Counted from the stretch's first letter, positions 21,101-33,300 are shown. The stretch: DNA of 64,000 nt from Micractinium sp. NFX-FRZ (GCA_029339195.1 JAPTJF010000040.1:124001-188000); one strand, 5' to 3'. Program-made: numbers and translations. Notes: generated by a model from the letters alone, not told the origin.

Positions 21101-23456
21101 GGGTTCTCGATCCACGAAATCACGCCGGGGGGGCAGCCCGCCGCCTCGGCCGCGTCGGCCACAATCTTGGCGGCGGCGATGGTGCACTTGTTGGCGCGGG
21201 GGTGGGGGCAGAGGATGATGGCGTTGCGGGTCTTCAGGGTGAGGAGGGACTTGAAGATGGCGGTGGAGCTGCACACACACATCATCAGGGCGAGGAGCTT
21301 GAGAGACAGGCTTTCAAGGAGTATTCATTGCCTTCTAAATCCCATACAATCAAGATCGAAGGAAGAGCAGGTCTTGCGTATGCGGGGCCCCTTTTGGGCG
21401 CCTTTTGGGGTGCCTTTTGGGGCGCCTTTTGGGCGGCAGGCACCCCGCAGAGCAAAAGCAACCACCGGCGCCTGCCGGGCTGGCCGCCGTCCACTGGTGC
21501 CTTGCCAACAGTGAGGCCAGCTGCACCCGACTGAACGCACGTGGGGTTGGTGGTTGGCACTGCACAGGGGACAGGGAAGCGGTGGCCAGGTCAGTTGACG
21601 CATCGTGCGGCCCGGCTTGACAGCAACAGAGCAGTGCTGCAAGCTCTGGCGGTGTGCGGGCATCCAACACACACAAGTCACAAGCCCAGCACCCAGGTTG
21701 CCAACAGCACCGCTCAGGCAGACAGGTTGGCAGGCAGCAGGGCAGGCAGGCACGCACCGATGCCGGCGATCACGCCCACAGGCTCCGCAATCTGCGGGGC
21801 AGGGCAGGCAGGCAGGGCAGGTGGGCAGGCAGGGTCGCAGGAGTCAAATTGTTGAACAAATCAGGGTTGCAACGGGACCAAGATGTGAACCACATTATTG
21901 GCGGAGCACGCACAGCGCGTGCCAGTTGGGCTGGGCACTAGGCGGTCACAGTGTGCAGCTTCACCGGCCAGCGACCCCGCTGACACACCTTGGTCACGCC
22001 CGCCGCCTCGTCCCGCTCAATCACGCCGCACGTCTTCTCGTTCTTGTACCTGAGTTGTGTTGGGAGGAGGAAGCAGAGTTGTATACACACGACATAATGG
22101 GCGCAGGAGAGCAAACAAGGGGGCCAACAGGGTTTGAGTTGCTGCTACCAAGCAGTGGCCATCTGTGCGGCCGACGGGTGGGCGGTGCGAGCCTGTGCGT
22201 GCCACATCCACCGCCGCCTTTCCTCACCAAGTTCCCGCCCTTCCACTTACTTGTTGTACACAAACTCAGCCGCGAAATGGTTCTTGGTCACCTGTGTTGG
22301 TTTTTGTGTGGGGCGGGAGGGCGGGGCACAAGGGAAGCGCTGCTGGTGAACTTGAGGGGGCTGGCGCAGTGGCGGTGGCCGCGCCTCCCGTTTGGGGAGC
22401 CCCTGGGCCCAAATGATGGTTGCACCGTTTCCTGCCTCACACACCCGCCCTCAAAACACTTCCTGCAGTTCTGACCGTACGACCTGCTGCGGGCTTGCCA
22501 CCAGTAAGGCACCCGTGCTGCGGACTTGCCACCGGTAAGTCACCCATGCTGGGAGAGCGCTCGGCAGCAGCCAGACCCGCCCGCAAGGTATCCTGCTGCC
22601 CGATCTCGCAAACGCTCCCAAAACGAACACCCACCTTGTCCTCCACCACTCCCATGCGCGTCTCCTCCACAGCCATCTTGGCCAGGGGCACACGCGCCGC
22701 GTTGGCAGCCAGGGCGGCCGCCTTGAAAATCTCGTCCACCTGTGGCAGTAGGGAGGCAGCACGAGGGGGCAGCATGAGGAGGGGGATCTCAGAGCAGCAG
22801 GTAAGAGGGGTACAGACCAACCCTGCGAGGAGGCAAGGGCAAGCAGGCTGGCCGGATGTTGAACCGCTGTGCCGTCGCAAAGTGCGGGGCCATGCCAGGC
22901 GCCTTGCCCCCCGCTGCTGACCTCAGGCCCTGCCTGCCCCCACCTGCTTCTGCGTGAAGTGCGAGTACTTCTCCTGCGCCGCCTTGGCGGCAGAAAGGAC
23001 CTTCTTCAGCTGCACCATTTCATCCTTGCCAGAGGGCGCGGCGGCGGCAGCGGGTGCCGCCACTGCGGCAGCAGCGGCAGCAGCGTTGCCGTTGCCGTTG
23101 CCGTTACCATTGCTGATGCTGGCGGTTGGGGCATCTGCGGCCTTGGTGGCCTTGGCAGTGGCCGCCTTGGGGTCCTGAAAGAGGCGGGGAGGGGGCAGGA
23201 TACTGGTGATTGCGTTGCGAGAGAATCCTTGCATAAGGGCGGCGGCGCTAGGGTCAATGGCGCGGCGGCTGGTCAACAGCCAAAACCCTGGCAGCCTCCC
23301 CACCCGCACCTTGGCGCCTTCAGAGCCCGGGTGGAAGCAGACGGGGGCGGCGCGCCGCCTGCCTACGCGCGCCACTGCCGCGGCGCGCAGCTGCGTGCCC
23401 GTGCGCAAGGTGCTGCTGCCTTGCAGGCCGGCCTGCGGCATGCATACTGTCTTCAT
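12306..23456 (-). CDS. adhE: Bifunctional aldehyde/alcohol dehydrogenase AdhE with organelle-type leader
   Basis: AdhE reduces acetyl-CoA to acetaldehyde and then ethanol with NADH in anaerobic fermentation. Start ATG at 23456; stop at 12306-12308; about 960 residues in many short exons. The leader (MKTVCMPQAGLQGSSTLRTG..) is rich in Arg/Ala/Ser, then an Asn-Gly/Ala-rich linker (23174-22944); this suggests import into a mitochondrion or plastid. The ALDH half follows: EPVGVIAGI (near 21780), VPTTNPT (near 21545), SSTAIFKSLLTLKTRNAI (near 21260), AAYSSGHPALGVGAGNTPAV, and the catalytic Cys in DNGVICASEQSVV (near 20020). The iron-ADH half has GDIYNFHLQPSLTLGCGSWG (near 17800), the nucleotide loop ALGGGSPMDAAKVM (near 16050), TTSGTGSEVTPFAVVTDD (near 15380), and metal-site histidines in CHSLAHKLGGQFHVPHG (near 13870). 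The C-terminus has DDQCTGANPRYPRISELKQL (near 12400). Both catalytic halves look intact. Several introns carry duplicated exon edges (see findings). Confidence 0.93.
15900..16020. repeat. Low-complexity CAGCG / CATCA repeats in an adhE intron
   Basis: An intron segment made of imperfect short repeats (GCAGC-, ATCAC- and CAGCG-type) directly before the exon coding DVIIALGGGSPMD. It is simple-sequence expansion with no coding potential. Confidence 0.7.
18166..18196 (+). repeat. (GGCA)n tetranucleotide repeat in an adhE intron
   Basis: About seven GGCA units in a row. The same tetranucleotide (or its complement TGCC) recurs at about 4786-4804, 5114-5136 and 20300-20324, so it is a favoured simple repeat of introns here. 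Confidence 0.85.
21386..21436 (+). repeat. 12-mer tandem repeat (GCCTTTTGGGG-like, about 4 copies) in an adhE intron
   Basis: Four near-identical units of about 12 bp, each with CCTTTTGGG, lie between the exon coding VPTTNPT and the next exon. The unit is near-palindromic (CCxxxxGG), so it may fold. There is no coding role. Confidence 0.8.
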
Positions 23457-23639
23457 GATTGCTGATCGCCTTGTGCAGCAGTGAGAGAGGCTGTCTGCTT
23501 GAAAGGGCACGAACAATGCGCAAGGCCTTGTGAAGGGTGATCTAGCCGTGTGCGAGGTACTGTTCGAGTGTCAGCGACTGTAGAGTCTGATTTGAAGCGG
23601 GTGCTCAGCTAACGTGACAAGAGCGACGGACCCGCCAGC

Positions 23640-24105
23640 ATGGCGGCGGCTGGTTTCTACCTGCAAAGGCCAGTCGCACCATATTGGTAAGGAATGCATG
23701 CATTGGCCAGAGCCCGTGTCTGGGCCTCCCTTGCCCCCATGCTATCACATTCCCTTTGGTCAGAGACCGCCTACAATTTGCAAACAGTCTGCGGCACCCG
23801 GCGCTGCAGTACCAAAATTAGCGAGGCCCCAAGCGTGTATCCCGCAGCAGAATCTTTGGGAATATCGCACAGATTCAAAGAGACTTTTGGGAAATTAGGA
23901 AAAGGCTTGTTACAGTTTTGCAATGTATTGTTCTTAAAGCGTGTTGGTGTGCATCCTTGCAGATCAATCAGCTGACTGCACTGGCACATGCATTGCTGTC
24001 ATGAACGGAGTCATGAACCTCACCAGTCCCCTGCCTGCTGCATCAGCATCGCCTGCACCGCCTGCGCCTGCGGCTGCATCCGCGGAAGATGAATTGCACA
24101 CCTGA
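23640..24105 (+). CDS. Possible small spliced gene of unknown function
   Basis: Weak model. An ATG at 23640 opens MAAAGFYLQRPVAPY and runs to a good donor (TG|GTAAGG after 23686). An acceptor at 23809 restores the frame (..YC TKISEAPSVYPAAESL..). A third exon from about 23961 could read through MNGVMNLTSPLPAAS to ..AEDELHT and a stop at 24103-24105. Support comes from a plus-strand TGTAA signal at 24524-24528 and from the need for a transcript between adhE and the scramblase gene. The protein would be about 100 residues, with a hydrophobic/basic start and an Ala/Pro-rich tail. I do not recognise the family. The second donor is uncertain, and an alternative is that the region is only the adhE 5' flank. 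Confidence 0.22.
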
Positions 24106-24523
24106 CAGCAGTGTCCCCGCCCACCCGCCAGCACCAGGCCCGTATCGAATTCCCGCACGCCAGTGCTGGCGCCTCTGCAGCCACCCTCGCTGACTCCTGC
24201 CTGGCGCGGTGGAGCCCCTCCGCCCCCGCCCCCGCCCCACACCCAGCCCCCACATTGCGCCGCAGCATCGCACAGCAGGCTGCTGCCCAGGGAGTGGGTT
24301 TTGCCAGGCCGTCTGTGCAGCTGTCCCCAGACGCCCTCAGCTCTATGCCTGCCAGCCGCCGCTGCTGCCCCCTCCCGCTCTGCATGACGGCCCTGTGCAG
24401 CGGCTGAGTGTCCCCTTCCACCTCACTTCCTGACACCCCTTGCCTCTCCGCTCCCTCCGCACTGCCTACTGGTCCTGCCCAAGGCTGTGCTCAATCATGC
24501 GCTGTTGAAATGTTTCATGAGGG

Positions 24524-24528
24524 TGTAA
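24524..24528 (+). terminator. TGTAA polyadenylation signal
   Basis: TGTAA followed by CG, on the plus strand, 0.55 kb upstream of the scramblase ATG. It implies that a plus-strand transcript ends about here, most simply the small unassigned gene at 23640. Confidence 0.4.
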
Positions 24529-25078
24529 CGTGCTGAGTGATGATCATGAGAACAAGGGAAATGGGAAGGGCGGACAGGGGAAGAAACTGTGTTTGAGTGG
24601 AGGGGACACACAATGAGGCGGGGAGCACACCCAGCCTGATTTCATTTATTTATTTAGGCACAGCTGTTAATTCTCCAAGTGCCTCCTTGCCCAGGCGGCC
24701 TGCTGAGCTGGCCTGTGCCTGCACCGAGCGACCTTGAAGAGGCCCTGTGAGCAAGGTGTTTCCAGGTCGCTCGGACTTGCGAAGGCCGCGCTCACCCACA
24801 TTGAGGAGCTCAACGTGGATCGGTCAAGTATTCAAGGCGTGTTGTTTCAGGGAACACAGCAACGAGCGAGTTGGGTCAGCTGGAATGACGGGCGGTGGTG
24901 GCGGCGGTGGCGGGTCGAGGGCCGCCAGTCCATAGCTCAGCACGCATGCCATGTCTCCCTCGCTAAGCCTTCTCCTCTCCCAGCGTTTCAGATCAATTCC
25001 AAGAGCTTGCCTCGTATTAATCAAGCGGCCTGCAGGGTCTGGGGAGACATTTGGGAGTTTGGGTGCCGCTTGGGCGTC
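24529..25078. other. 5' flank of the scramblase gene
   Basis: About 550 bp with no supported gene. The reading frame of the scramblase exon 1 is open back to about 24734 but contains no ATG before 25079, so this is most likely promoter and 5' leader. No named promoter element was recognised. Confidence 0.4.
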
Positions 25079-28000
25079 ATGTCCCGCTGGCGATCGGTTA
25101 CTTCGCTAGCCAGCAGGCTTGGTGCATCGGCGCCAGCGCTCCGGGAAGCGCTGCAGCACCCGACCTGGCTTGCCCCGTCTAGACCCGCCGCCTCCCGCGG
25201 CGTCTGCGCGCTTGCTGGGTCTTCAATTAGCGCGTGGCGTCTGTTGGATCAGCCGGGCTCATGCTTGGGTGCCGCACCTGCGCTGCTGCCCGCGGCGGCG
25301 GCGGCGGCGGCAGCAGCGCCGACCTCCCAGCTGCTGCAGCTGCGCTCGTTTGCAGGCACGTCAGGCAGCAGCCGCTCCGCAGCGCTGCGGCGGCTGCGGC
25401 GCGCAGGCGCACGCGTCGCCAGCAGGGGCAGCGGGGCCGCCGGGCGTGAGGCAGCACTGGAGCGGGTGGCGGCTGGCGGCGGCGAGGTGGAGGCGGGGCC
25501 CACCACAGATATTGTGCCCCGGGAGGGGCCGGCCAGCGACGTGCAGGTGGGGTGCAGCTGCCAATGTACATGCTGTTGCTGCTGCTGCCGAGTACCTGGT
25601 CTGCGCCGTCTTTCCAAAGAGGCAGCAATGCTGCCGTCGGAGACAGCAGTGCGGGCACTGCTATAGATGTCTCCACCCGCGGGTCTGTTGGTCTGCTGCC
25701 GCTGCCGCCCGGCAAAGCATCGCGCCATGACTTACCTTCTTTGCTTGACCGTGCCCGCATGCGCAGGTTGCATCTGTTGTGGACCACCCAGCCCTCGTTG
25801 TGACCCGCCCTGTTGAATGGTGCGCTGACTCGCTGCAGTGCGGCGCTGTCTTGCCTTGCCTGGCACGCTGGGGCAGAGCGCTTGCCCGCTTGTTTTGCTG
25901 TCACCAGGCCAGTGTTGGGGCTGCTAAGCACAGGCTCCCGAGGCGCATTGCCCACAGCGGCTCTCCCGCTGAGCATTGTGCATGCTCGCTTTGGCCCCCT
26001 GAGCACTGTGCACGCTCGCTTCGGCACTCACCTCCCTCGATGGCGCTGCTCCCACCCGTGCTCGTGTCGGCCTGCAGGGGCACCGTGCTGCTGGGCTTTG
26101 AGCAAGCAAACAAGTATTGCGTCTACGACCAGCACGGTGTGTGAGGTGGCGGCCGGGGAGGGCGGTTGACGTGCCCAGTGGGCAGGCCCTGCTCCTAGCA
26201 TGCGGGCAACGGGATGCTCACGCCGCATGGTGTGGCAGCAGGCCGGCCAGCGCTGGCGTTTGTTGGCCGGCTGCCGCCTTGCTCACACTGGCTGTTACTG
26301 GCCCCCTTCCTGACCTCCTCGGCTGCCCCCTTTTTCCAGGCAATCAGGCGCCGCTGCCTTCAGAGGATGAGCGGACGCTGCCGTTGCCTCTGACCAACTT
26401 CTAATCTTGTCTCCCGCTGTGTCCTCCTTTGCCTGGCTAACTGCCCCTCTCCTCTCCATGTCCTGGAGGGTTGCTCCCCCTGCCTGCCTAAGGCCCCCTC
26501 TCCTCCCCACTCCCTCCATTTCCTCCCTCCCTCCTTGCCACGCAGGCAACCTGGTGGCCCTGCTTGCCGAGGACGAGGGGTCGATTGGCAAGGCCATCGG
26601 CAGGCAGCTGCTGCGCACGCGCCGCAACTTCACAGCCACCGTGTTCAGCCCCGACGGTGGGTGGGTGGCAATCAAGGGCATATGAGGTGGAGTTCAGTGG
26701 TGGCGGGGGGCTATGGCAGAAGTGGGAGGCAGTGACGACGGCCCGTCTGAACACTGGGCTGGCTTGTTTGGGACCGTGGGCAGGGAGCGTGCACACGGCG
26801 TGGAGTTGCTGCTGCCGCGCCTGCTGATGCCCCTGCCCCTGCCGTGCCATGCTGTGCCTGCTGCGCCCCTGCTGCAGGCCAGGTCATCTTCCGCATGCGC
26901 CGCCCCATGTATCTCATCAACTCCTCCATCTTCATAGAGGTGCGGCGGGGGTGGCGGCAGGCTGCCAGAAGCTGTGACGGATTGAATTAAATCCATGTGT
27001 GCACTCGCCGTATCACGACTGGACTGCTTAGACCGCTGTACCACGTGGTACGGCATGGGTCACTCGTGTGGCGCTGCTTTTGCAACGGGTGCGCGTGCCC
27101 CTCTGCAGGACGGCGGCGGCAACGTGGTGGGCGAGGTGCACCAGCGCTGGCACCTGTGGAAGCGCAACTACGACCTGTACATCGGTGAGCGCAGGCGCTG
27201 TGTGATGGAATGCAGTAGGGCTTTGTGCTGAGTGGGTGACTGAGCCAGAGTGGGGGGCAGCAAGAGGACAGCCGGGGCACAGTGGGGCAGCGGTGCAGCA
27301 GGGCAGCCGAGCGGTGGGCAGTTTGGCGACTATGGTCATGAGGCCGAGAAGGCGAGTCAGTGCTATGCGGGGACAGCAGGGGGGAGCAAGGCACATGGGA
27401 TGAGAGCGGCAGGGTAGTAACCCATCTGACCGCCTCATACCCATCCCTGCCCCGCAGACAAGCGCCAGTTTGCCGCCGTCCAGGGGGGCCTGCTGGCCTG
27501 GGACTTTGAGCTCAAGGACGAGGCGGGGGGGACGCTGGCGCTCATCGACCGCAACTTCTCTGGTGGGAGCGGGAGGGGCATAACGCGGAAAGTAGCAGCG
27601 GACGGATGCGCTGTGGGGTTGATTGGCTGCAAAGAAAGGGGCACACACGTATGCGGATGGGGCACTGGAGGGATGTGCTGATGGCTGCTCTTGCACTTGG
27701 CGTTGACGACCCGCTGCAACGGTGACGTGCAAGCGGACCCATCCCGCCGCCGTGCCTTGCTTTGTGTGGGCGGGCGCAGGGTTTGTGACGACGCTGTTTC
27801 ACTGACGCCGCCGGCAAGTATGTTGATCCACCCTACCTCAACTGCTCCCCTGCTACTTGTAAGCGCAGGTTTTGGAAAGGAGCTGTTCACCGACGCCGGC
27901 AAGTACGTGATTCACTTTGGCAGCAGCCCCACAGAGGCGGCAGAGCAGGTGTCCACGGCGGTGCAGGCGGCGCACCCGGACCGCCCGGCGCCTGATGTGA

Positions 28001-29768
28001 CCGCCCTGGCGCGGGCGCGCACCGATGTGTCCGTCATCCCAACCAGCACAGGTCGGGGCTACTGCTGTCCGGTGTGTGGTCGCTTTGCTGCTGCATGAGT
28101 GTGCCTAACAGATGGCTGCTGCTCATGCGTGCTCATGCGCCCGCACCCATGCAGCTGTCCTTGCCTGCTAGCCTTGGTAGGGCGTTCTGCTGCCTCCTGC
28201 TGCCCCCTGATTGCTGCTGCCTGCTCTTGCTGATCATGCTGCCATTACTGAGGTCTTTCTTCTGGCGCCTGCCTGCTCGTGCTGCGCTTCGCTGTGCGGG
28301 CCCTGCTGCACTCCCCACAGGTCACCCAATCTGCATGCCTGCCTGCTTGATTCCCCTCATCACTCATGGACACACACACACAAAAGCACTGCCCCGCCTG
28401 CAGGCAACCAGCTGATGGTGCACCGCCCGCTGCAGCTTGACGAGCGCATGGTGGCGCTGGCGGCGGCAATCAGTATCGACTATGGTGCGCAGCATGCTCA
28501 GCATGGGTGATCAAAGGGTGCCAGCAATCAGCATCGACTATGATGCTCATCACCGGGGCTCAAGAGTGCTCAGCATGGGTAATAGAAGGCGGCAGCAGTC
28601 AGTAACGGCTGTGGTGCGCAGCTGCTGGGCTGGGCATGCTGCTCAGCATGCTCAGCATGTGGTGGCGTGCGTGCCGACGATGACCTGGCTGGCGGGAAGC
28701 GCCTGAGCGTCTTCACTCCTGGCAGCTCGCACCGTCCTGGCACTGGCAACGTCCCTGCCATGACTCGCCCCTGCCCCGCCTGCCACCCACTCTTCCTCAC
28801 ACGTGCACACAGACTTCTTCTCTCGGCACTCATACGGAGGCGGCGCCCTCAGCCCATTCATGCCTGTGCCCATCATCCCTTACCCAAGTGAGTGCCCTGG
28901 CTTGCGGGCTTGGCAAGTGGCTGCCAGTGGTCACAGCAGCTGTGTCGGGAGGGCCTTTGCTGTGCCGTGGCGAGCGGATTGTCTCGACTGCTGTGTCATG
29001 CGTGCCGCTGCCGCTGGGGCACGCCTGTAATGACAGCTGGTCCTCCCCCTGCCTGTTCACGAGTGCACGGCCTGCCACACAGCGTGCATAATACTATCCG
29101 TGCCTGGCCCGCCTCCCCTCCCCTTCAGTGCCTTCGGGAGGGGCAGCCGAGGGCGCAGCTGAGGGCGCAGAGGGCGCCGCGGCAGCGGCCGGCGGCGACG
29201 GCGCGGCGGCAGCAGGGGGTGTGGGCGGCTTTGGCGGCGCCGAAGACCTTGGCGGCAGCAGCAGCGGCGGCGGCTTTGGCAGCAGCGGTGGCAGCAGCGG
29301 CAGCAGCAGCGGCGGCGGCGGCGCCTCGGCGCCAGCAGATGAACCGTTGGAGCGTGACCTAGGGGGGGATGGTGGGGAGGACAGCGGCTGGTTCTCGGGC
29401 TTTGACCGGAAGGAGGACAAGGTGAGCCTCAGTGGGGCCCCTCGGGATGGGCACGTGTGGGGGGTCACGGTGGTTCCGGCTGTTGGGACAGCGGCACAGG
29501 GGAGTGGCGGCACGCGCAGCTTGGCATGAGGCAACAGCTGAGCTTGTGGAGGCATTGGCTGGCGTGGAGATGGAATCACAAAGAAGGACAGGCGCCCCCG
29601 CCAGGTCAGCAGCTCACGAACTGACCCAACCTGCTGCCGTCCTGCCCGCCCCGCCCTGCGCAGGATGACGAGGGCGGCTGGGGCAGCGGCGATGACGACG
29701 GCGGCGACGACGGTGGCGAGGGGGGCGGATCCCTTTGGGATGCGTTTGACGTCTTCAGCGACAACTGA
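25079..29768 (+). CDS. Phospholipid scramblase-family protein (plant/Aim25 type), probably mitochondrial
   Basis: Scramblase-family proteins have a LURP-like beta-barrel fold; yeast and plant members of this branch are linked to mitochondria. About 12 exons give roughly 550 residues. Exon 1 (25079-25544) encodes an Arg/Ser/Ala-rich leader (MSRWRSVTSLASRLGAS). The core reads PALVVTRPVEW (25767-25818), GTVLLGFEQANKYCVYDQHG (26078-26137), EGSIGKAIGRQLLRTRRNFT (26546-26656), RMRRPMYLINSSIFIE (26878-26939), VHQRWHLWKRNYDLYI (27109-27184), QFAAVQGGLLAWDFEL (27458-27561) and GFGKELFTDAGKYVIHFG (27869-28051). Exons at 28403-28482 and 28813-28887 carry LDERMVALAAAISIDYDYFS and the Pro-rich PFMPVPIIPYP. 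The tail (29129-29420, 29664-29768) is a long Gly/Ser then Asp/Gly acidic low-complexity stretch, unusual for the family. Introns hold degenerate copies of exon edges. Classical Ca2+-dependent scramblase activity is not proven for this branch. Confidence 0.87.
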
Positions 29769-29967
29769 GGCGTTGCCATTAATGCATGCCTTCGTGGGTG
29801 GCCCCAGATGGTTACTTGCTGGGTAGTACTGCAAGTGCCTGCTGTTAGGCTTGCATTGGTGGGTGGCACGGCGCCTAGTACCACCGGTGCCTCTGTGCCC
29901 CCATTGCCCCGCCATGCATCTGGCTTTTTATAGGATTCCCCCCTTCTACCCTGTTGACACGATAGCT

Positions 29968-29972
29968 TGTAA
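29968..29972 (+). terminator. TGTAA polyadenylation signal of the scramblase gene
   Basis: TGTAA on the plus strand, 200 bp beyond the scramblase stop codon: a normal distance for a green-algal 3' UTR. Confidence 0.65.
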
Positions 29973-30376
29973 GTCGCTCACACACACAAGGATGCATCCA
30001 AGTAGCGATGCAGGGGGGGGAGGCTCAAGGCTCGTGACGCCAGGTTCAGGCCGATCGCCGTGAGGAGGTGCACCCACGTGGGCCCGCCTGCCTCCCCTCT
30101 GGGCGTCTCCTCTGCGACTGCTGCCTGACTGGCTGACCTATTGCTCGCAATTGAGCGCTCACAACTGCCTCTCTCTTGAGGCGAAAGCACTTCCCTTGCA
30201 AGTCAGCTACACGTCACCAACTCGATTGAGAACGGCCTCGCCCAGCGTTCCGTTGCACATTTTTGGACAACAGAGGCAGCTGTCATCGACCAAACAGCAT
30301 CGCACGCTGGGTTCACAGCTTCACAGCTCCCAAGACCCGCGTCCTACCCCACTTCGGACCGCGAGAGCCGGCCAGT
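29973..30376. other. Promoter/5' leader region of the solute-binding-like gene
   Basis: About 400 bp between the scramblase poly(A) signal and the next ATG. No gene and no clear promoter motif were recognised. Confidence 0.35.
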
Positions 30377-33300
30377 ATGGGCAGGCGGCTGCGGCTGCCG
30401 CACATCCAGCCCCGGCTTTCCCACGCCCTGCCGCTCCTGCTGCTGCTGGCGCTGTCCAGGAGGAGCCGGGCCCAGGGCGACACCCTGCAGGGCGCCCAGC
30501 CTATCGCCGTCCGAGTCGGATTTCTGGCCTCCGAAAACTTCCCCTTCAGCGCCCCCGCAGCGAGCCAGGCCGAGGGGCAGCCACCGAAGCTAGAGGGCTT
30601 TGAGGTGAGGCGGTGCGAGGCGACAGGCAGCACGACGGGGCGGCGGTCCGCCCCCGCGCCCGCTCACCTTCTGGCCCGCCCGCCTGCCCGCCCCGCCCAC
30701 CAGATCAGTACACCAACAACACACACGTTTAAATCAAACTTGGCCTCGACTATTGACAACTGAGACTCCACCGTAACTGGTGCGCAGGTGGCGCTTGCAG
30801 ATGAGCTGTGCCGCCGCGCCAACCTCCAGTGCACGCCAGGCAAGCCGCGCCAATGCACCCAGCTTTGGTCAGCACGAGCCCTTCTGCAACCTTCTTGAAA
30901 CAATCTCTTGAGACGTTGGGTTCGTTTCCAGTCAGTGGGCAAGGGGGTGGGCGAGCGACGCGGCAGGAGTGCGAGGGGTGGAGGGGCGGGGGAAGGCGAG
31001 GAGGCACCCCACCTGGCCACCACTGCTGCCATTGCTTGGCCTGGCACGCTGCGATCCAGACACACTTGAAGGCCACAAGAACATGGATATCCTTGCAATG
31101 TCTTCATTGCACAGATTTGTGCCCAGCACAGGCTGCTGCAGGCTCCAGCAATGGACAGCAAGACTTATTAAGCAGCCCTCCCTCCCTTGCCACCCTCTGC
31201 TGCCAGTGCAGTGCCACTGTGGACGCTGCAGGACCGGACAGATGGGCTTGCCAACAATACAATCGACATGACTGTCGCGAGCTTCAGCTTCACCCCGGCA
31301 CGTGCGGCATCCGAGCAGTTTGTCCGGTGAGAAATGAGGTGCTGCCCGGGAGGGGTGCGTTGGTTGGCGGACAGGCAAAGAGCCTGCATGTGGGGTGCCA
31401 TGTGTCCTGGATGGGGCCATGCATGGCGGGTGTGCCATTGTCTGGGGAGGCTGGGCTGTCGGTGGCTGGCGGCGGGTGCTGAGCGGTGGGAGCAGGGCTC
31501 TTGCTGTTCATGTGTGTGCACCCATGCACCCTGCCCTCTGGCATTGCAGGCCGTTTTACTACAGCTCAGGAGCGGCCCTCTTCTCCGACACCGCCCATGC
31601 CGGCCTCACGATCCTGGGCCCGGGAAGCAAGCCCGGCGCGGCGACTGCGGCCGGAGGCTGGCGCGGCGTGTTCACGGGTGCGCAGCCATACTGGGGGTGG
31701 GGTTTGTCAGGGGAGGCGGAGAGGTCGCACTGAGAGAGGCCTGGCGGCGCGAAGAGTGTGGCCAGGGCACTGTCCTGGAGGTCAAGCGTATCACTCCCGC
31801 TTGCGCCTGCTGCTACCCCAATCCACTGCCATACTCCCAATACTCCCAACTGAATGCCGATCGAAAAGGTCTCAGCTTGCCGCCTGGTACATGACAATGG
31901 AATTCACCCTGTGCCGTGCAGGCAGCTTCCCGGTGGGTCAGACGCTGTGCTTTGTGCAGGGCTACTATGCGCTTCCGTTCATCCTCGAGGTGTGCCCAGG
32001 GGCCCTTGGAGTGTTTACAATGATTGGCTCTTGAGTTATCACAGTGATGAGCACGATTCGTGGGGCTTGCAGCATCAGCGAAGGGCATGGCAGCAGCTTG
32101 GGGGTGCTGCAGTGCAGCCTGACAGGGCCCAGCGGCCCTCTTCAAGAGAACCTGAGGCTTGAAGGGCGTAGCCAGCAGCATGGGCCTTTCAAGGCGGCCC
32201 CTCATGGCCCTCAACTTTCTAGCTCTAAACGCAAATATTATACTGCACCCCCTCTGCCTTCCCCTTGCCTCAGGATTTTGGCAGCGACCTGAACATTGCC
32301 GTCAGCCCCACCCTGCAGGAGGCGGTGGCCAAAGTGAAGAGCGGTCAGTGCCTGCTCGTCTCCCTGCTCCTTGCTTGCCTGCCCGCCCGCTTGTCTGGCT
32401 GCTTTCGCCTGCCCGCTTACCGATCACTTTCTTAACAATCATGCTTTAAAGCGCTTTTAAACCGCTTAGCGGAGATCTCCTCCTTCCACATCAAAATGAG
32501 AGTGCCATCGTGCCGGTGCCATCACCTGCATCAGCCTTACGAATTGAGGGCCACCCCACCCCTAGAGGCGCTGCTCAGGCACCACCCCGCCACCCTCTTC
32601 CCCTGTGCAGGCGACTGCGCCGCCCTCGTGTACGACAGCGTCACCCCGGACTCTGTCGTGGGCCTGCCCCTCCTCAACGCCCCGCAGGTCAGGCGGTCGG
32701 GGGCAGCCTGCCTGGGATAAGGCAACGCTGTCGGTGACTTGGTCAGCACCCTTGGTGCGAGGGGGCCTGCTGCGCTGTGTTATGCCTCATTTGCTTCTGT
32801 AAACGAGCTGCATGCCGTTGTCATGGGCACGCACTGGTGAGCCTCTGCTGCGTGCTGGCCCTTGTGCGCTGCCCAGCCCAGCACACTGTGCTGTGGACTG
32901 ACCTGTGTGTGCTGTGCCCTGCTGCCCCCCTATTCCCTCGCACACGCTTACATGTCCCTTAATGAACGGCTCCCGCAAGCAAGGCACACACTCCAACCCT
33001 TGTTGATCCGTGCGCACCCAGTTGCTGTCCCTGCCTGCTCCCTTACCCAAGCCTACACGTTGCCCCTGCAGGCCTCGCCCCCAGCAAGCAAGACTCACGC
33101 TCCACTCCCTGTCGACCCGATGCACACCATGTGCCGTCCCCTGCCTGCACCCCTCCCCCCTCCCCTCCCAACAGGCGTACGTCTCTCCGTATGGTATTGC
33201 CCTGAGGAAGCAGGACGCCAACTCTGAGCTGGAGGCTCGGCTGACCTGGGCGCTGACCGGGTGAGCAACCGCAGCGTGCATTGCATTCATGCCAGCTAGG

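Noticed and set aside
20531..21514. Plus-strand open frame of about 327 codons
   Set aside because: It runs antisense through conserved adhE exons and the tandem echoes; high GC leaves many such shadow frames open.
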